A stretch of DNA of 64,000 nucleotides from Arenibacter sp. F26102 (GTDB lineage: Bacteria > Bacteroidota > Bacteroidia > Flavobacteriales > Flavobacteriaceae): the NCBI RefSeq assembly GCF_023015865.1, contig NZ_JALKBC010000007.1, positions 124,001 through 188,000 of the forward strand. Reading direction: 5' to 3'. Numbering within the stretch: position 1 is the stretch's first letter; every line of letters begins with the position of its first letter. The position numbers and the translations under genes are program-made. The notes beneath the pieces were generated by a model. The model was not told the DNA's origin. It saw only the letters and a program-made list of their open reading frames with translations, and did no database searches. Of this stretch, positions 16,779 to 25,800 are shown in pieces.

Positions 16779-17342
16779 TTGTCCAGCCTATTGTTTATTC
16801 CCAGAGATATCCTCAAAATTATTCCCAGCTCCCGCTATCCATTAAGCTAATGGTTTTCTATTTCAAAATGGAAAGTGGTAATAACGTTTTCTCCATTCCA
16901 TTTAGTGTCAACCAGCGCTAATTTTAACTCGCATGTTGAATGCGGGTTTCTTTGTTATTTTTAAGGATGGTTCGGAAATCCAGTCCAAACCTAAGCTTTT
17001 TTTTGGACTAAATCCATGGAAAAAATACAAGAAGCCAAATAGGGCTGTATTTATCGTTCCTTAGAGTGCATGAAGTATATAAGGTCTAGTATTCTTCTTT
17101 TTTAAGAAGAAGGAATAGGCATCCCTATTGCCGTCTTTTCGGTAAAGTTATTTTAGGTTTTTTTGAAGTATGTTCAGCAGGATATATCTAAATATTCAAA
17201 AAGGGTAATGATGAAAACGTCCCGTTCACGGGGTGAAAAGATAACTTCCGAAGGTATTTAATCTTTAAAAAAATCATAAAACCTCCATGTTTTTTCGCTA
17301 CAGTTTTTAAAATACTACTTTTGCTAAAATTGCAATACCTAG
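16779..17342. other. Long divergent intergenic region with several hairpins
   Basis: A 564-base gap, the longest in the window, between divergent DUF4271 and mannosyltransferase genes. I see no coding frame. It contains three dyads: CTCGCAT/ATGCGGG at 16928-16946 followed by a T-rich run, TTCTTCTT/AAGAAGAA at 17092-17111, and CCCG/CGGG at 17221-17232. The only clear promoter is at 17293-17323, at the right end. Confidence 0.6.
17293..17323 (+). promoter_or_regulatory. Promoter of the mannosyltransferase-dihydroorotase operon
   Basis: TTTC (17293-17296), a 19-base spacer and TACTTTTG (17316-17323) match the Bacteroidota consensus TTTG-N19-TAnnTTTG with one mismatch. The start codon is 19 bases downstream, so the leader is short. 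Confidence 0.65.
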
Positions 17343-18071
17343 ATGGCGGATAGCTTAGTCATTATTCCTACCTTCAATGAAATTGAAAACATTGAGCTTA
17401 TTATTCATTCCGTCTTTGCTTTGGAACAGGATTTCCATGTTCTGGTTGTAGATGATAATTCTCCGGACGGCACGTCCAGTGCAGTAAAAAATTTGCAGGG
17501 ACAATTTTCAGATCGCCTATTTTTAGAGGTGAGACAGGATAAATTTGGATTGGGAACAGCCTATATTCATGGGTTTAAATGGGCAATCGAAAGAGAATAT
17601 GAATTTATCTTTGAGATGGACGCCGATTTTTCGCACGCCCCTATAGACCTTATAAAACTGCGCCAAGCTTGTGTTGATGGGGCAGATGTGGCTGTGGGGT
17701 CCCGATATAAGAAGGGTATTAATGTTGTAAATTGGCCATTGCACCGAATATTGTTGTCCTATGCTGCTTCGTTCTATGTTAAATTAATAACAGGAATGAA
17801 GGTTCATGACCCTACGGCAGGGTTTGTTTGTTATAGGAGAAAGGTTTTGGAAACGATCAATTTGGATTCCATTAAATTCATTGGATATGCCTTTCAAATA
17901 GAAATGAAGTTCAGGGCCCATTTAAAAAAGTATATTATTGAAGAAGTTCCTATTATTTTTACCGATAGAATAAGGGGTAAGTCCAAGATGAGCGCTTCCA
18001 TTATAAATGAGGCCGTGTTCGGGGTAATTCAGATGAAAGTGAGTAGTTTATTTCATAAAAATAAGTTTTAG
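17343..18071 (+). CDS. Polyprenol-phosphate mannosyltransferase (GT2, DPM1-like)
   Basis: A 242-residue GT-A glycosyltransferase without membrane helices. Family blocks are SLVIIPTFNEIENI at the start, LVVDDNSPDGT (nucleotide binding), FEMDADFSHAP (metal-binding DxD-like site) and TAGFVCYRRKVL, then the basic DRIRGKSKMS near 217. This matches dolichyl/polyprenyl-phosphate mannose synthases, which transfer mannose from GDP-mannose to a lipid phosphate at the inner membrane. One base separates its stop from the dihydroorotase ATG; the trio with pyrC and DUF4296 is a recurrent flavobacterial order. The donor sugar is assumed from family. Confidence 0.9.
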   Translation: MADSLVIIPTFNEIENIELIIHSVFALEQDFHVLVVDDNSPDGTSSAVKNLQGQFSDRLFLEVRQDKFGLGTAYIHGFKWAIEREYEFIFEMDADFSHAPIDLIKLRQACVDGADVAVGSRYKKGINVVNWPLHRILLSYAASFYVKLITGMKVHDPTAGFVCYRRKVLETINLDSIKFIGYAFQIEMKFRAHLKKYIIEEVPIIFTDRIRGKSKMSASIINEAVFGVIQMKVSSLFHKNKF

Positions 18072-18072
18072 A

Positions 18073-19410
18073 ATGGGAAGGATACTATTAAAAAACGCCA
18101 CAATTGTTAATGACAATAAAGTGTTCCCTAGTGATATATTACTGGAAGATGATATTATTGTTAAAATAGAGGCAAATATTTCTGCGGATACAGCGGCAAA
18201 TGTCATCGATGTGGGCGGGAAATATGTAATTCCCGGAGTCATAGATGATCAAGTGCATTTTAGGGAACCAGGGCTAACCCATAAGGGTACCATTGCTACG
18301 GAAAGTAGGGCAGCGGTTGCTGGCGGAATAACTTCCTTCATGGAACAGCCCAATACCAATCCCCAAACGACTACGATCGAAGCCTTGGAGTCCAAATTTG
18401 AAATGGCAAGGAATTCTGCCTTTGCCAATTATTCCTTTCTATTTGGGGGTACTAATGATAATTTGGAGGAGATAAAGAAATTGGATAAAAATGCCTGCTC
18501 CGGAGTTAAACTCTTTTTAGGGTCCTCCACGGGAAATATGTTGGTAGATAATGAGGAAGTAATCGAAAAGATATTTAGGAATACCGAGATGGTAATTTCT
18601 GCACATTGTGAGGATGAGACTACGATAAAGGCGAATTTCGCCAAATACAAGGCTCAATTCGGTGATGATATTCCCATTAAATACCATCCTATGATCAGAA
18701 GTGCAGAAGCCTGTTATCTTTCTTCTTCCAGAGCCATAGCCCTAGCAAAAAAAACAGGGGCCAGATTTCATGTTTTTCATGTTTCTACAGGAAAGGAGAC
18801 AGAGCTTTTTAGAAATGATATCCCTCTTGAGGACAAAAAGATTACTGCCGAAGTCTGTATTCATCATCTTTGGTTTTCGGAAGAGGATTACGACACCAAG
18901 GGAACTATGATAAAATGGAATCCAGCCGTAAAAACTGCGGCGGATAGGGATCAGCTTTGGGAAGCCTTATTGGACGACCGTATAGATGTGATTGCTACGG
19001 ACCATGCTCCCCATACTTTGGAGGAAAAGAAGAATGTATACACATCAGCGCCATCAGGAGGTCCTTTGGTTCAGCATGCCTTGCCTGCAATGCTGGAATA
19101 CTATCATTCAGGAAGGATAAGCTTGGAGAAAATAGTTGAAATAATGTGCCATAATCCGGCAAAATTGTTCCAAGTAAAAAATCGCGGATTTATAAAAGAA
19201 GGTTATTATGCGGATTTAGTGGTGTTGGATCTTAAGGATTCCTGGACGGTGACGAAGGAAAATATCGCATATAAATGTGGGTGGTCTCCATTTGAAGGAA
19301 ACTCGTTTAAGTCCAAGGTAACCCATACTTTTGTAAATGGTCATTTGGCTTATGAGAATGGCAATTTTTCGGAAGAGAGAAAGGCCATGAGGTTAACTTT
19401 TAATAGATAG
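18073..19410 (+). CDS. pyrC: Dihydroorotase, Bacteroidota type with Gln at the first His site
   Basis: A 445-residue amidohydrolase of the class I dihydroorotase type, which closes carbamoyl-aspartate to dihydroorotate in pyrimidine synthesis. Seen: PGVIDDQVHFREPGLTHKG (residues 54-72), AGGITSFMEQPNTNP, ISAHCEDE, FHVFHVSTGKE, and ATDHAPHTLEEK with the catalytic Asp. The usual metal motif is HxH before FREPG; here the first His is Gln60 (Gln60-Val61-His62). I recall the same substitution in other Bacteroidota dihydroorotases, so it may be a lineage trait rather than loss of function. The gene is in a tight operon (1-base gap before, 2-base gap after). Confidence 0.9.
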   Translation: MGRILLKNATIVNDNKVFPSDILLEDDIIVKIEANISADTAANVIDVGGKYVIPGVIDDQVHFREPGLTHKGTIATESRAAVAGGITSFMEQPNTNPQTTTIEALESKFEMARNSAFANYSFLFGGTNDNLEEIKKLDKNACSGVKLFLGSSTGNMLVDNEEVIEKIFRNTEMVISAHCEDETTIKANFAKYKAQFGDDIPIKYHPMIRSAEACYLSSSRAIALAKKTGARFHVFHVSTGKETELFRNDIPLEDKKITAEVCIHHLWFSEEDYDTKGTMIKWNPAVKTAADRDQLWEALLDDRIDVIATDHAPHTLEEKKNVYTSAPSGGPLVQHALPAMLEYYHSGRISLEKIVEIMCHNPAKLFQVKNRGFIKEGYYADLVVLDLKDSWTVTKENIAYKCGWSPFEGNSFKSKVTHTFVNGHLAYENGNFSEERKAMRLTFNR

Positions 19411-19412
19411 CA

Positions 19413-19841
19413 ATGGTAAAATATATCGTTCCCGTTTTTATAGGTTTGTTGTTTTCCTGTAATGAGAAAGTGGTAGAAAAACCGGAAAATCTTATTCCAG
19501 AGGATAAAATGGCCACCATATTATATGACATATCCCTATTAAATGCAGGCAAGATAATTAATGAAAGCATTTTAAATGAATATGAGATTGAACCTATGGA
19601 GTATATTTATACCAAATATGGGATCGATAGCGTGCAATTTGTAGGTAGCGATACCTATTATGCGTCTATACCTACTGTGTACGAGTCTATTTATACCGAA
19701 GTGAAGGAGAAATTGGAGGAGGATGAGAAGTTTTTTGAAGAGGAAAGGCAGCAGAAGCAGGATTCCTTAAAGGAGGCCAAAGAAAAATTGAATCCAAATT
19801 CGAAAAAAAAGCAAGTAAATACTAAGGATTCCGTTCAATAA
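19413..19841 (+). CDS. DUF4296 lipoprotein
   Basis: A 142-residue lipoprotein: hydrophobic signal MVKYIVPVFIGLLFSC with lipobox Cys at residue 16. The body includes LIPEDKMATILYDISLLNA and YTKYGIDSVQFVGSDTYYA, the DUF4296 core, followed by a highly charged, coiled-coil-like tail (about 95-142). Function unknown; anchored in the envelope. It follows dihydroorotase after two bases, and its last 20 bases overlap the convergent SDR gene, so the two transcripts are antisense at their ends. Confidence 0.88.
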   Translation: MVKYIVPVFIGLLFSCNEKVVEKPENLIPEDKMATILYDISLLNAGKIINESILNEYEIEPMEYIYTKYGIDSVQFVGSDTYYASIPTVYESIYTEVKEKLEEDEKFFEEERQQKQDSLKEAKEKLNPNSKKKQVNTKDSVQ

Positions 19842-20829
19842 ATTTGCGGCAGGACATTTCAATGGTGTCGTCCAAGTCCTCAAAGGAGTATCCTAATTGT
19901 TTTTGGATTTTGCTATTATTGAACTTTTGGTTTTTTCGTAAAGAGGATACCGAAATCTTGGTGAGTTTTCTTCCGCTATTCCAAAGGATATTTCTTAGCC
20001 AATCCAGCCGCCAAAGGATTTCCAATTCCCAAAATTTAAGTTCCCTATTGGGACTTGGTTTGCCAAAGGCCTTTGTAATTTTATGAAGAATTTCTTTATA
20101 AGAAAGTTGATCGGCCACCACGATAAATTTTTCGTTGGTTATGGTAGACTCCATTAATTGGGTCATTATTTTTACCACATCACTTACGGTAACAAAACCT
20201 GTTCCTCCAGGTGGATAGTATTTACGTGCTTTATAAGCCGTTTTAAACAAAATTCCGGTACCTGTATTCCAAAAACCAGGGCCCAAAATAACCCCAGGAT
20301 TTATAATGATAACAGGAAGACCTTCTTGGGCACCTCTCCAAACTTCCAATTCGGCATCCATCTTGGTTAAGGCATAGACATTGCTCTGCTGGGAATTCCA
20401 TTCGGTTTCCTCTGTAGCCTCTTGCTTGTCCAGAGTTCTCCCAATAGCGCCTATAGAACTTATGTGACACAATTTTTTTACACCATTGGCAATACAGAGA
20501 TTTACAATATTCTTTGTGCCTTCAATATTTACCGTGCGCAAGAGTTCGTAATCATTGGGGTCAAATGAAATTAAGGCCGCACAATGATAAACATGGGTAA
20601 CGTCTTCAAAAGCGATTTCCAGCGCCGGGAGGTCGTTGAGGTCAGCCTCTATCCATGAGATTTTTTCAAAAAGTTCTTGGGATTTGTCGGTATAATAACC
20701 GAAAACTTCTTCCACTTCCTTTAGGTTGCTCTTTTTTCTATGAATGGCTTTGACCGGGACATCCGTTTGCAATAAGTGCAAAAGAAGGTGCGCTCCTACC
20801 AAACCAGTACCGCCTGTGACTAAAATCAT
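19822..20829 (-). CDS. NAD(P)-dependent epimerase/reductase (extended SDR)
   Basis: A 335-residue Rossmann-fold protein. The cofactor motif GGTGLVG (residues 6-12) is at the very start, followed by VYHCAALISF, ISSIGAIG and the catalytic YALTK (YxxxK) after position 150, with INPGVILGPG downstream. These are extended short-chain dehydrogenases; the closest functional types are NAD-dependent epimerases, dihydroflavonol reductases and 3-beta-hydroxysteroid-like reductases, and I cannot choose among them. No signal peptide. Its start codon lies only four bases after a TAAATTTG box (20834-20841), which suggests a leaderless mRNA. Confidence 0.88.
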   Translation of the reverse strand: MILVTGGTGLVGAHLLLHLLQTDVPVKAIHRKKSNLKEVEEVFGYYTDKSQELFEKISWIEADLNDLPALEIAFEDVTHVYHCAALISFDPNDYELLRTVNIEGTKNIVNLCIANGVKKLCHISSIGAIGRTLDKQEATEETEWNSQQSNVYALTKMDAELEVWRGAQEGLPVIIINPGVILGPGFWNTGTGILFKTAYKARKYYPPGGTGFVTVSDVVKIMTQLMESTITNEKFIVVADQLSYKEILHKITKAFGKPSPNRELKFWELEILWRLDWLRNILWNSGRKLTKISVSSLRKNQKFNNSKIQKQLGYSFEDLDDTIEMSCRKFIERNP

Positions 20830-20833
20830 GGCG

Positions 20834-20841
20834 CAAATTTA
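20834..20841 (-). promoter_or_regulatory. -7 box four bases before the SDR start codon
   Basis: On the minus strand TAAATTTG is an exact TAnnTTTG match; CGCC then the ATG follow. A transcript beginning 5-7 bases after the box would start at or next to the start codon. No TTTG is seen at 19 bases upstream. Confidence 0.4.
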
Positions 20842-20897
20842 CTCAATTGACTCCAATTTATTCCGTTTTCATCAGGACTTAAGCTACCTATTTATTT

Positions 20898-20905
20898 TAT
20901 ATTTG
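20898..20905 (+). promoter_or_regulatory. Putative -7 box for tyrS
   Basis: TATATTTG matches TAnnTTTG exactly and is 30 bases before the tyrS start. The -33 element is not recognisable at the normal spacing. Confidence 0.4.
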
Positions 20906-20935
20906 CAGCTATTATTGAATTAGAATATTTAAGGC

Positions 20936-22231
20936 ATGACTATAAACTTTGTAGAAGAATTAACTTGGAGAGGAATGTTGCACGATGCAATGCCCGGGAC
21001 GGAAGAACATTTGTTAAGTGGAATGCAATCCGCTTATGTTGGAATAGACCCCACAGCAGATTCTCTTCATATTGGGCATTTGGTTGGGGTTATGATGCTT
21101 CGCCATTTTCAATTGGCAGGGCACAAACCTTATGCCTTGATCGGCGGGGCAACCGGAATGATCGGTGATCCTTCAGGAAAATCTACAGAGCGTAATTTGT
21201 TGGATGAGGCTACTTTGGCTCATAATCAGGCAGCTATAAAAGCACAACTTTCCCGTTTTTTGGATTTTAACAGTGGAAAGGACAACAGTGCGGTCTTGGT
21301 AAACAACTATGATTGGATGAAGAATTTCTCCTTTTTGGAATTCATACGGGATGTTGGGAAACACATTACCGTAAATTATATGATGGCCAAGGATTCGGTT
21401 AAAAAACGCTTGTCGGCCGAAGCCAAAGAAGGGATGTCCTTTACGGAGTTCACCTATCAATTGGTGCAGGGATATGATTTTTTACATCTTTATAGGGAAT
21501 ATAACTGTACCCTTCAAATGGGTGGTAGCGATCAATGGGGGAATATTACTACCGGTACCGAACTAATTCGTAGAATAGGCAGCGGAAAGGGATTTGCCCT
21601 TACCTGTCCTTTGATTACAAAGGCCGATGGCACCAAATTTGGGAAATCCGAAGGGGGTAATATATGGTTGGATTCGGAAAGAACATCGCCCTATAAATTT
21701 TATCAATATTGGCTTAACACCTCGGATGAGGATGCGGAAAAATATATTAAGATCTTTACTTTTTTACCGAAACAGGAAATAGAAAATTTGGTAAAAACGC
21801 ATCAAGAGGCTCCACATTTAAGGGTTCTTCAGAAGCGTTTGGCAGATGAGGTCACCGTAATGGTGCACTCACAGGAAGATTTGGACAACGCTATTAAGGC
21901 CAGTGATATCCTATTTGGAAAATCGACCTCCAAGGACTTGAAAAAACTAAACGAAAAGACATTTTTAGATGTTTTTGAGGGTGTGCCACAGGCTGAGGTT
22001 TCCAAGGAAGATATAGAAGATGGACTGGATATGATTGCGGCCTTGGCTGCAAAAACCGGCTTTTTAGGGTCTAATGGGGAAGCTAGACGCGAATTGAAAC
22101 AAAATTCCATTTCCGTAAACAAGGAAAAGGTCAAGGAAGATTATATCATAACCACTGAAGACCTTATAAATAATAGATTTGTTTTGTTACAGCGTGGGAA
22201 GAAGAATTATTTTGTACTAGTGATTCAATAA
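20936..22231 (+). CDS. tyrS: Tyrosyl-tRNA synthetase
   Basis: A 431-residue class I aminoacyl-tRNA synthetase. ATP-binding HIGH is at residues 45-48 ([11 protein letters not shown]) and the KMSKS-equivalent is KFGKS (237-241). GGSDQWGNI and YDFLHLY are typical tyrosine-pocket blocks. The C-terminal S4-like RNA-binding region includes [16 protein letters not shown]. Size and the KFGKS form match the TyrS group with an S4 domain. Two terminator-like hairpins follow. Confidence 0.98.
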   Translation: MTINFVEELTWRGMLHDAMPGTEEHLLSGMQSAYVGIDPTADSLHIGHLVGVMMLRHFQLAGHKPYALIGGATGMIGDPSGKSTERNLLDEATLAHNQAAIKAQLSRFLDFNSGKDNSAVLVNNYDWMKNFSFLEFIRDVGKHITVNYMMAKDSVKKRLSAEAKEGMSFTEFTYQLVQGYDFLHLYREYNCTLQMGGSDQWGNITTGTELIRRIGSGKGFALTCPLITKADGTKFGKSEGGNIWLDSERTSPYKFYQYWLNTSDEDAEKYIKIFTFLPKQEIENLVKTHQEAPHLRVLQKRLADEVTVMVHSQEDLDNAIKASDILFGKSTSKDLKKLNEKTFLDVFEGVPQAEVSKEDIEDGLDMIAALAAKTGFLGSNGEARRELKQNSISVNKEKVKEDYIITTEDLINNRFVLLQRGKKNYFVLVIQ

Positions 22232-22249
22232 ATACTTTGGTCCATAATT

Positions 22250-22276
22250 TCCCCGAAACTAGACTTCGGGGATTTT
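22250..22276 (+). terminator. tyrS terminator
   Basis: Stem TCCCCGAA (22250-22257) / TTCGGGGA (22265-22272) with a 7-base loop, followed by TTTT. It lies 18 bases after the tyrS stop. Confidence 0.8.
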
Positions 22277-22343
22277 CCTTCTCCTCTTACTTAGAAGAGG
22301 TGAAATCTCCTGTTCATAGTAGTTTGTGTATGGTAAAATACCA

Positions 22344-22370
22344 TCCCGAAATCTTATCGGGAGGGTTTTT
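22344..22370 (+). terminator. Second terminator-like hairpin downstream of tyrS
   Basis: Stem TCCCGA (22344-22349) / TCGGGA (22357-22362), then GGG and T5. It may be a back-up terminator or end a separate short transcript. Confidence 0.5.
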
Positions 22371-22580
22371 GGTGCTAATGCCAATATCATTCCATAACTA
22401 ATGCTACTGCTACGTTTGGATGCGACTTGGATTAATTCATGGTTGGTAGGTTTCAGTACTTTTTTAATACCAAATTCAATTTTTATCAGTTCCGGATAAA
22501 AGAGTTAACATTTTTGCCGATTGCATTAAGTGCTGCTGTTAAGGCGATGTATTTTGGAGTATTCAAAAAAAAACAGGAAT

Positions 22581-22757
22581 ATGACCAGAAAACAAGGGGA
22601 AGAAAACACCCAAATCTTAAAAGACGAAAATGATCCTAGGGATAATTATATTTTTCAGGACAATAAAAAGACTAAAATAGGGGCCGCAATTATTACCGCT
22701 GTCCTGTTAATTATCCTTGCCGGACTTATTTTATCCGGGGTTATTTTTGAAAATTGA
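22581..22757 (+). CDS. Small single-span membrane protein (hypothetical)
   Basis: A 58-residue protein starting at the ATG at 22581, preceded by an AGGA ribosome-binding-like sequence six bases upstream. A longer frame from 22530 exists, but its extra N-terminus looks random. The first 30 residues are polar and acidic (ENTQILKDENDPRDNYIFQDNKK), then one hydrophobic helix (about 33-55: AAIITAVLLIILAGLILSG). I do not recognise a named family. Composition and the ribosome-binding site make it a credible small gene, likely an inner-membrane protein with cytoplasmic N-terminus. Confidence 0.6.
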   Translation: MTRKQGEENTQILKDENDPRDNYIFQDNKKTKIGAAIITAVLLIILAGLILSGVIFEN

Positions 22758-22859
22758 CCCTATAGGAAAGTTGAAGTAGCGATGTGGATTAGTGCCTAAT
22801 GGTGCATGAACCACAACCTATTAGGGGTGTTTAAACCAACTAACCTTAGCTCTTAAAAG

Positions 22860-25800
22860 ATGAATCCACAACAATACATCAAAGTAGTATATTACATATT
22901 CATTGCTTTCTTTATTAATGCATGTGCTACCTATTCCCCCCAATTTGCAGAATCGGTTCCGGTACAGTTACCCTCGTCTGACACTAAAGATATTTTGCAT
23001 ACGATTTATATTGCCGGAGGGTTCGGAAATAAAGGAAAGGGTGAATCTGGAGGAACACAGAATCTTCTTGCTTCTGCACTCGAAAGTGCACCGGAGGAAA
23101 GTACCCTATTTTTCACGGGAGATAATATATCTGAAAAGGAAGGAGCTTGGAGCACGGACAAAGACTTGTTGGATGAGCAGATTAAACTGTTGGACAATTT
23201 TATGGGGAAAACCATTTTTCTTCCGGGTAATAATGAATGGAAGGATTTCGATTCCGATAAGGTTGAAAAAATAGAGGATTATATCAAGGATTTGGAAAAG
23301 GATAAAATCAGTTTTTATCCAGAGAATGCGTGCCCATTAGAGCATATTGAGATCAATGATAAACTAGATATAATTGTGTTGGATTCCAAGTGGTTCATCT
23401 CCAATTGGTCACGTGTAAAGGACATAAATAAAAAGTGTACCGATATTAATACTAGAAGAAGGTTTCTTGAGGAATTGGAAGGTTATATCAACGATGGCCA
23501 GGATAAAAATATCGTAATTGCCATGCACCACCCTATATTTAGTAATGGTAAATATGCGGGAATGGAAAGTTTTAAAAGCCATATAACCCCTATACCAGTT
23601 CTGGGAACAGTTATGAATGGTATTGCGGATTTAGGTGCTTTTTCTCCAGAGCTTTTGAATTCGAGACGTTACAATTACCTTAGGATCCTGGTTAGCGCTT
23701 TAGCCAAAGCTTCCGATAGGATTACTATTGTTTCCGGTCATGAAGAGAGTTTGCAATATCTCACAGGTGGCGGCATACATCAGGTGATCGGTGGATCCCT
23801 TTTTCAAAAAACACCGACTAAATTGGGTGCGGATAAAATTACCACCATTGGGGGGTCGTTGGATTTTGAAGGCAAATACACCCATGGTGCAAAAGGGTTC
23901 GCTAAACTGGAATATTTCAAGGATGGCTCGTCAAAAGTCACTTTTATAAGTGAGGGAGATGATGAGAACACTATAAACATACTTCCGAAATTGGACAAAG
24001 AAAGTACGCCACATAATTTTCCTTTAATTACCGATAGAACCATGAAGGATGCAGTTACCGATGATAAGGAGGAATTGAACAGATCGGGCTTCTATAAGTT
24101 TTTATGGGGAGAACGGTATAGAAACTATTTTGGCACATCGGTGACCGCCCCTATAGCTTATTTGGATACACTTTATGGAGGGTTAAAGGTAACCAAGGAA
24201 GGTGGGGGCCATCAATCTTACTCCATTCGTTTGGAAGATAATAACGGTAAGGAATTTTCAATGCGTTCCCTTCGTAAAAATGCACTGAAGTTCCTTAAGT
24301 TTAAAGTTAAAGGAATTGCCTTCGAAGAAAATGACTATAAGGATACTTGGACAGAAGAAGTAATATCGGATTTCTTTACCACAGCGCATCCGTATATGCA
24401 ATTGGTCATAAATCCTTTGGCTCGGGCGGTAAACGTCAACCATTCCAGTCCAAGTCTTTTTTATATCCCTAAACAGGAACGTCTCGGCGACCTAAATGAG
24501 CAATTTGGGAATGAACTCTATTTTGTTGAAGAGCGCCCTTCGGACGAACAAACAAATTTTAAAGGTTATAGGCGGACTATCGATGAGTCTGGAAAAATGA
24601 AGGAGATGGAGAGTACTACGGACATATTGGAAAAAATTAGTGGTGATGAATCCTATACTATAGACCAAAGGGATTTTATAAGAGCCCGTATTTTTGATAT
24701 GCTCATAGGGGATTGGGATAGGCACCAAGATCAATGGCGTTGGGCTGAATATGAGAAAAAGGATGGCGATAAGGAATTTTTACCTATTCCTAGGGACAGG
24801 GACAACGCCTTTCCCAAATTTGACGGTTTCGCCATGAAAGCTATTAAGCTTTTTGTCCCGGATGCACGTCGCTGGCAATCATATGGTCCAGAAATTAATG
24901 ACGTAAAATGGTTGAATATAGGAGGGAACAGGTTAGATCGTGCGTTGTTGACCCAGTATGATGCCAAGGTGTGGGAGGATGAGGCCCGGTTTATTCAAGA
25001 TAAACTTTCAGAAGAGGAAATAGACGCGGCATTTATAAAATTACCCACGGAGGTGCAAGACAGTACTGCCAATGCCATCAAAGAAAATTTAAAATTGAGG
25101 CTGGCCAATCTGCCTAAATACGCAAAACAATATGCGGATTATTTGGACAATATAGTGACCCTGCACGGTACAGAAAAGGATGATCAAGTTGTAATTACCA
25201 GACTGCCGGAAGGTAAGACCAAGGTAGTTCTCAGAAGGTTGTTGAGCGATAAAACTAATGAACTGATGTTCGAACGGACATTTGAGAGTAAAAAAACCAA
25301 GGAGATATGGATTTATGGTCTTGGAGATGATGATGTATTTGAAGTTTCCGGTGAAGGAGACAACGAAATATTTATACGATTGGTTGGTGGCTACGGTAAG
25401 GAAACTTATAACATTACAAATAGTAAAAGCTTAAAAGTCTATGATTGGAAGCACGAGGAAATTAAGTTCGAAGAAAAGAAACCGAGGCATCAGCTTACCG
25501 ATGTTTATGAGACCAATACTTTTCATTGGCGCTTTTTAGAGCAGAACAGCAATGTTTTTCTTCCGGCAATAGGGTTTAGAACCGATGACGGCTTTTATAT
25601 AGGGGCTAAAAACACCTATTTAAATCGGGGATTCAACGGACATGATTTTAGACAGAAACATATCGTAGGGGCAAATTATTACTTCCTGTTTAAGGCATTG
25701 GAGCTTTCTTATCAAGGGGTTTATGCCAATATAATTCCCAAATGGAATTTTGAATTGGACGGATATTACGCTACCAATAGGTTTTCCAATAATTATTTTG

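Larger units (their letters stand above)
22232..22580. other. Intergenic region after tyrS with two hairpins
   Basis: About 350 bases. The first third contains two separate terminator-like stems (22250-22276 and 22344-22370). The remainder, up to the small membrane protein gene, shows no convincing gene or promoter box. Confidence 0.55.
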
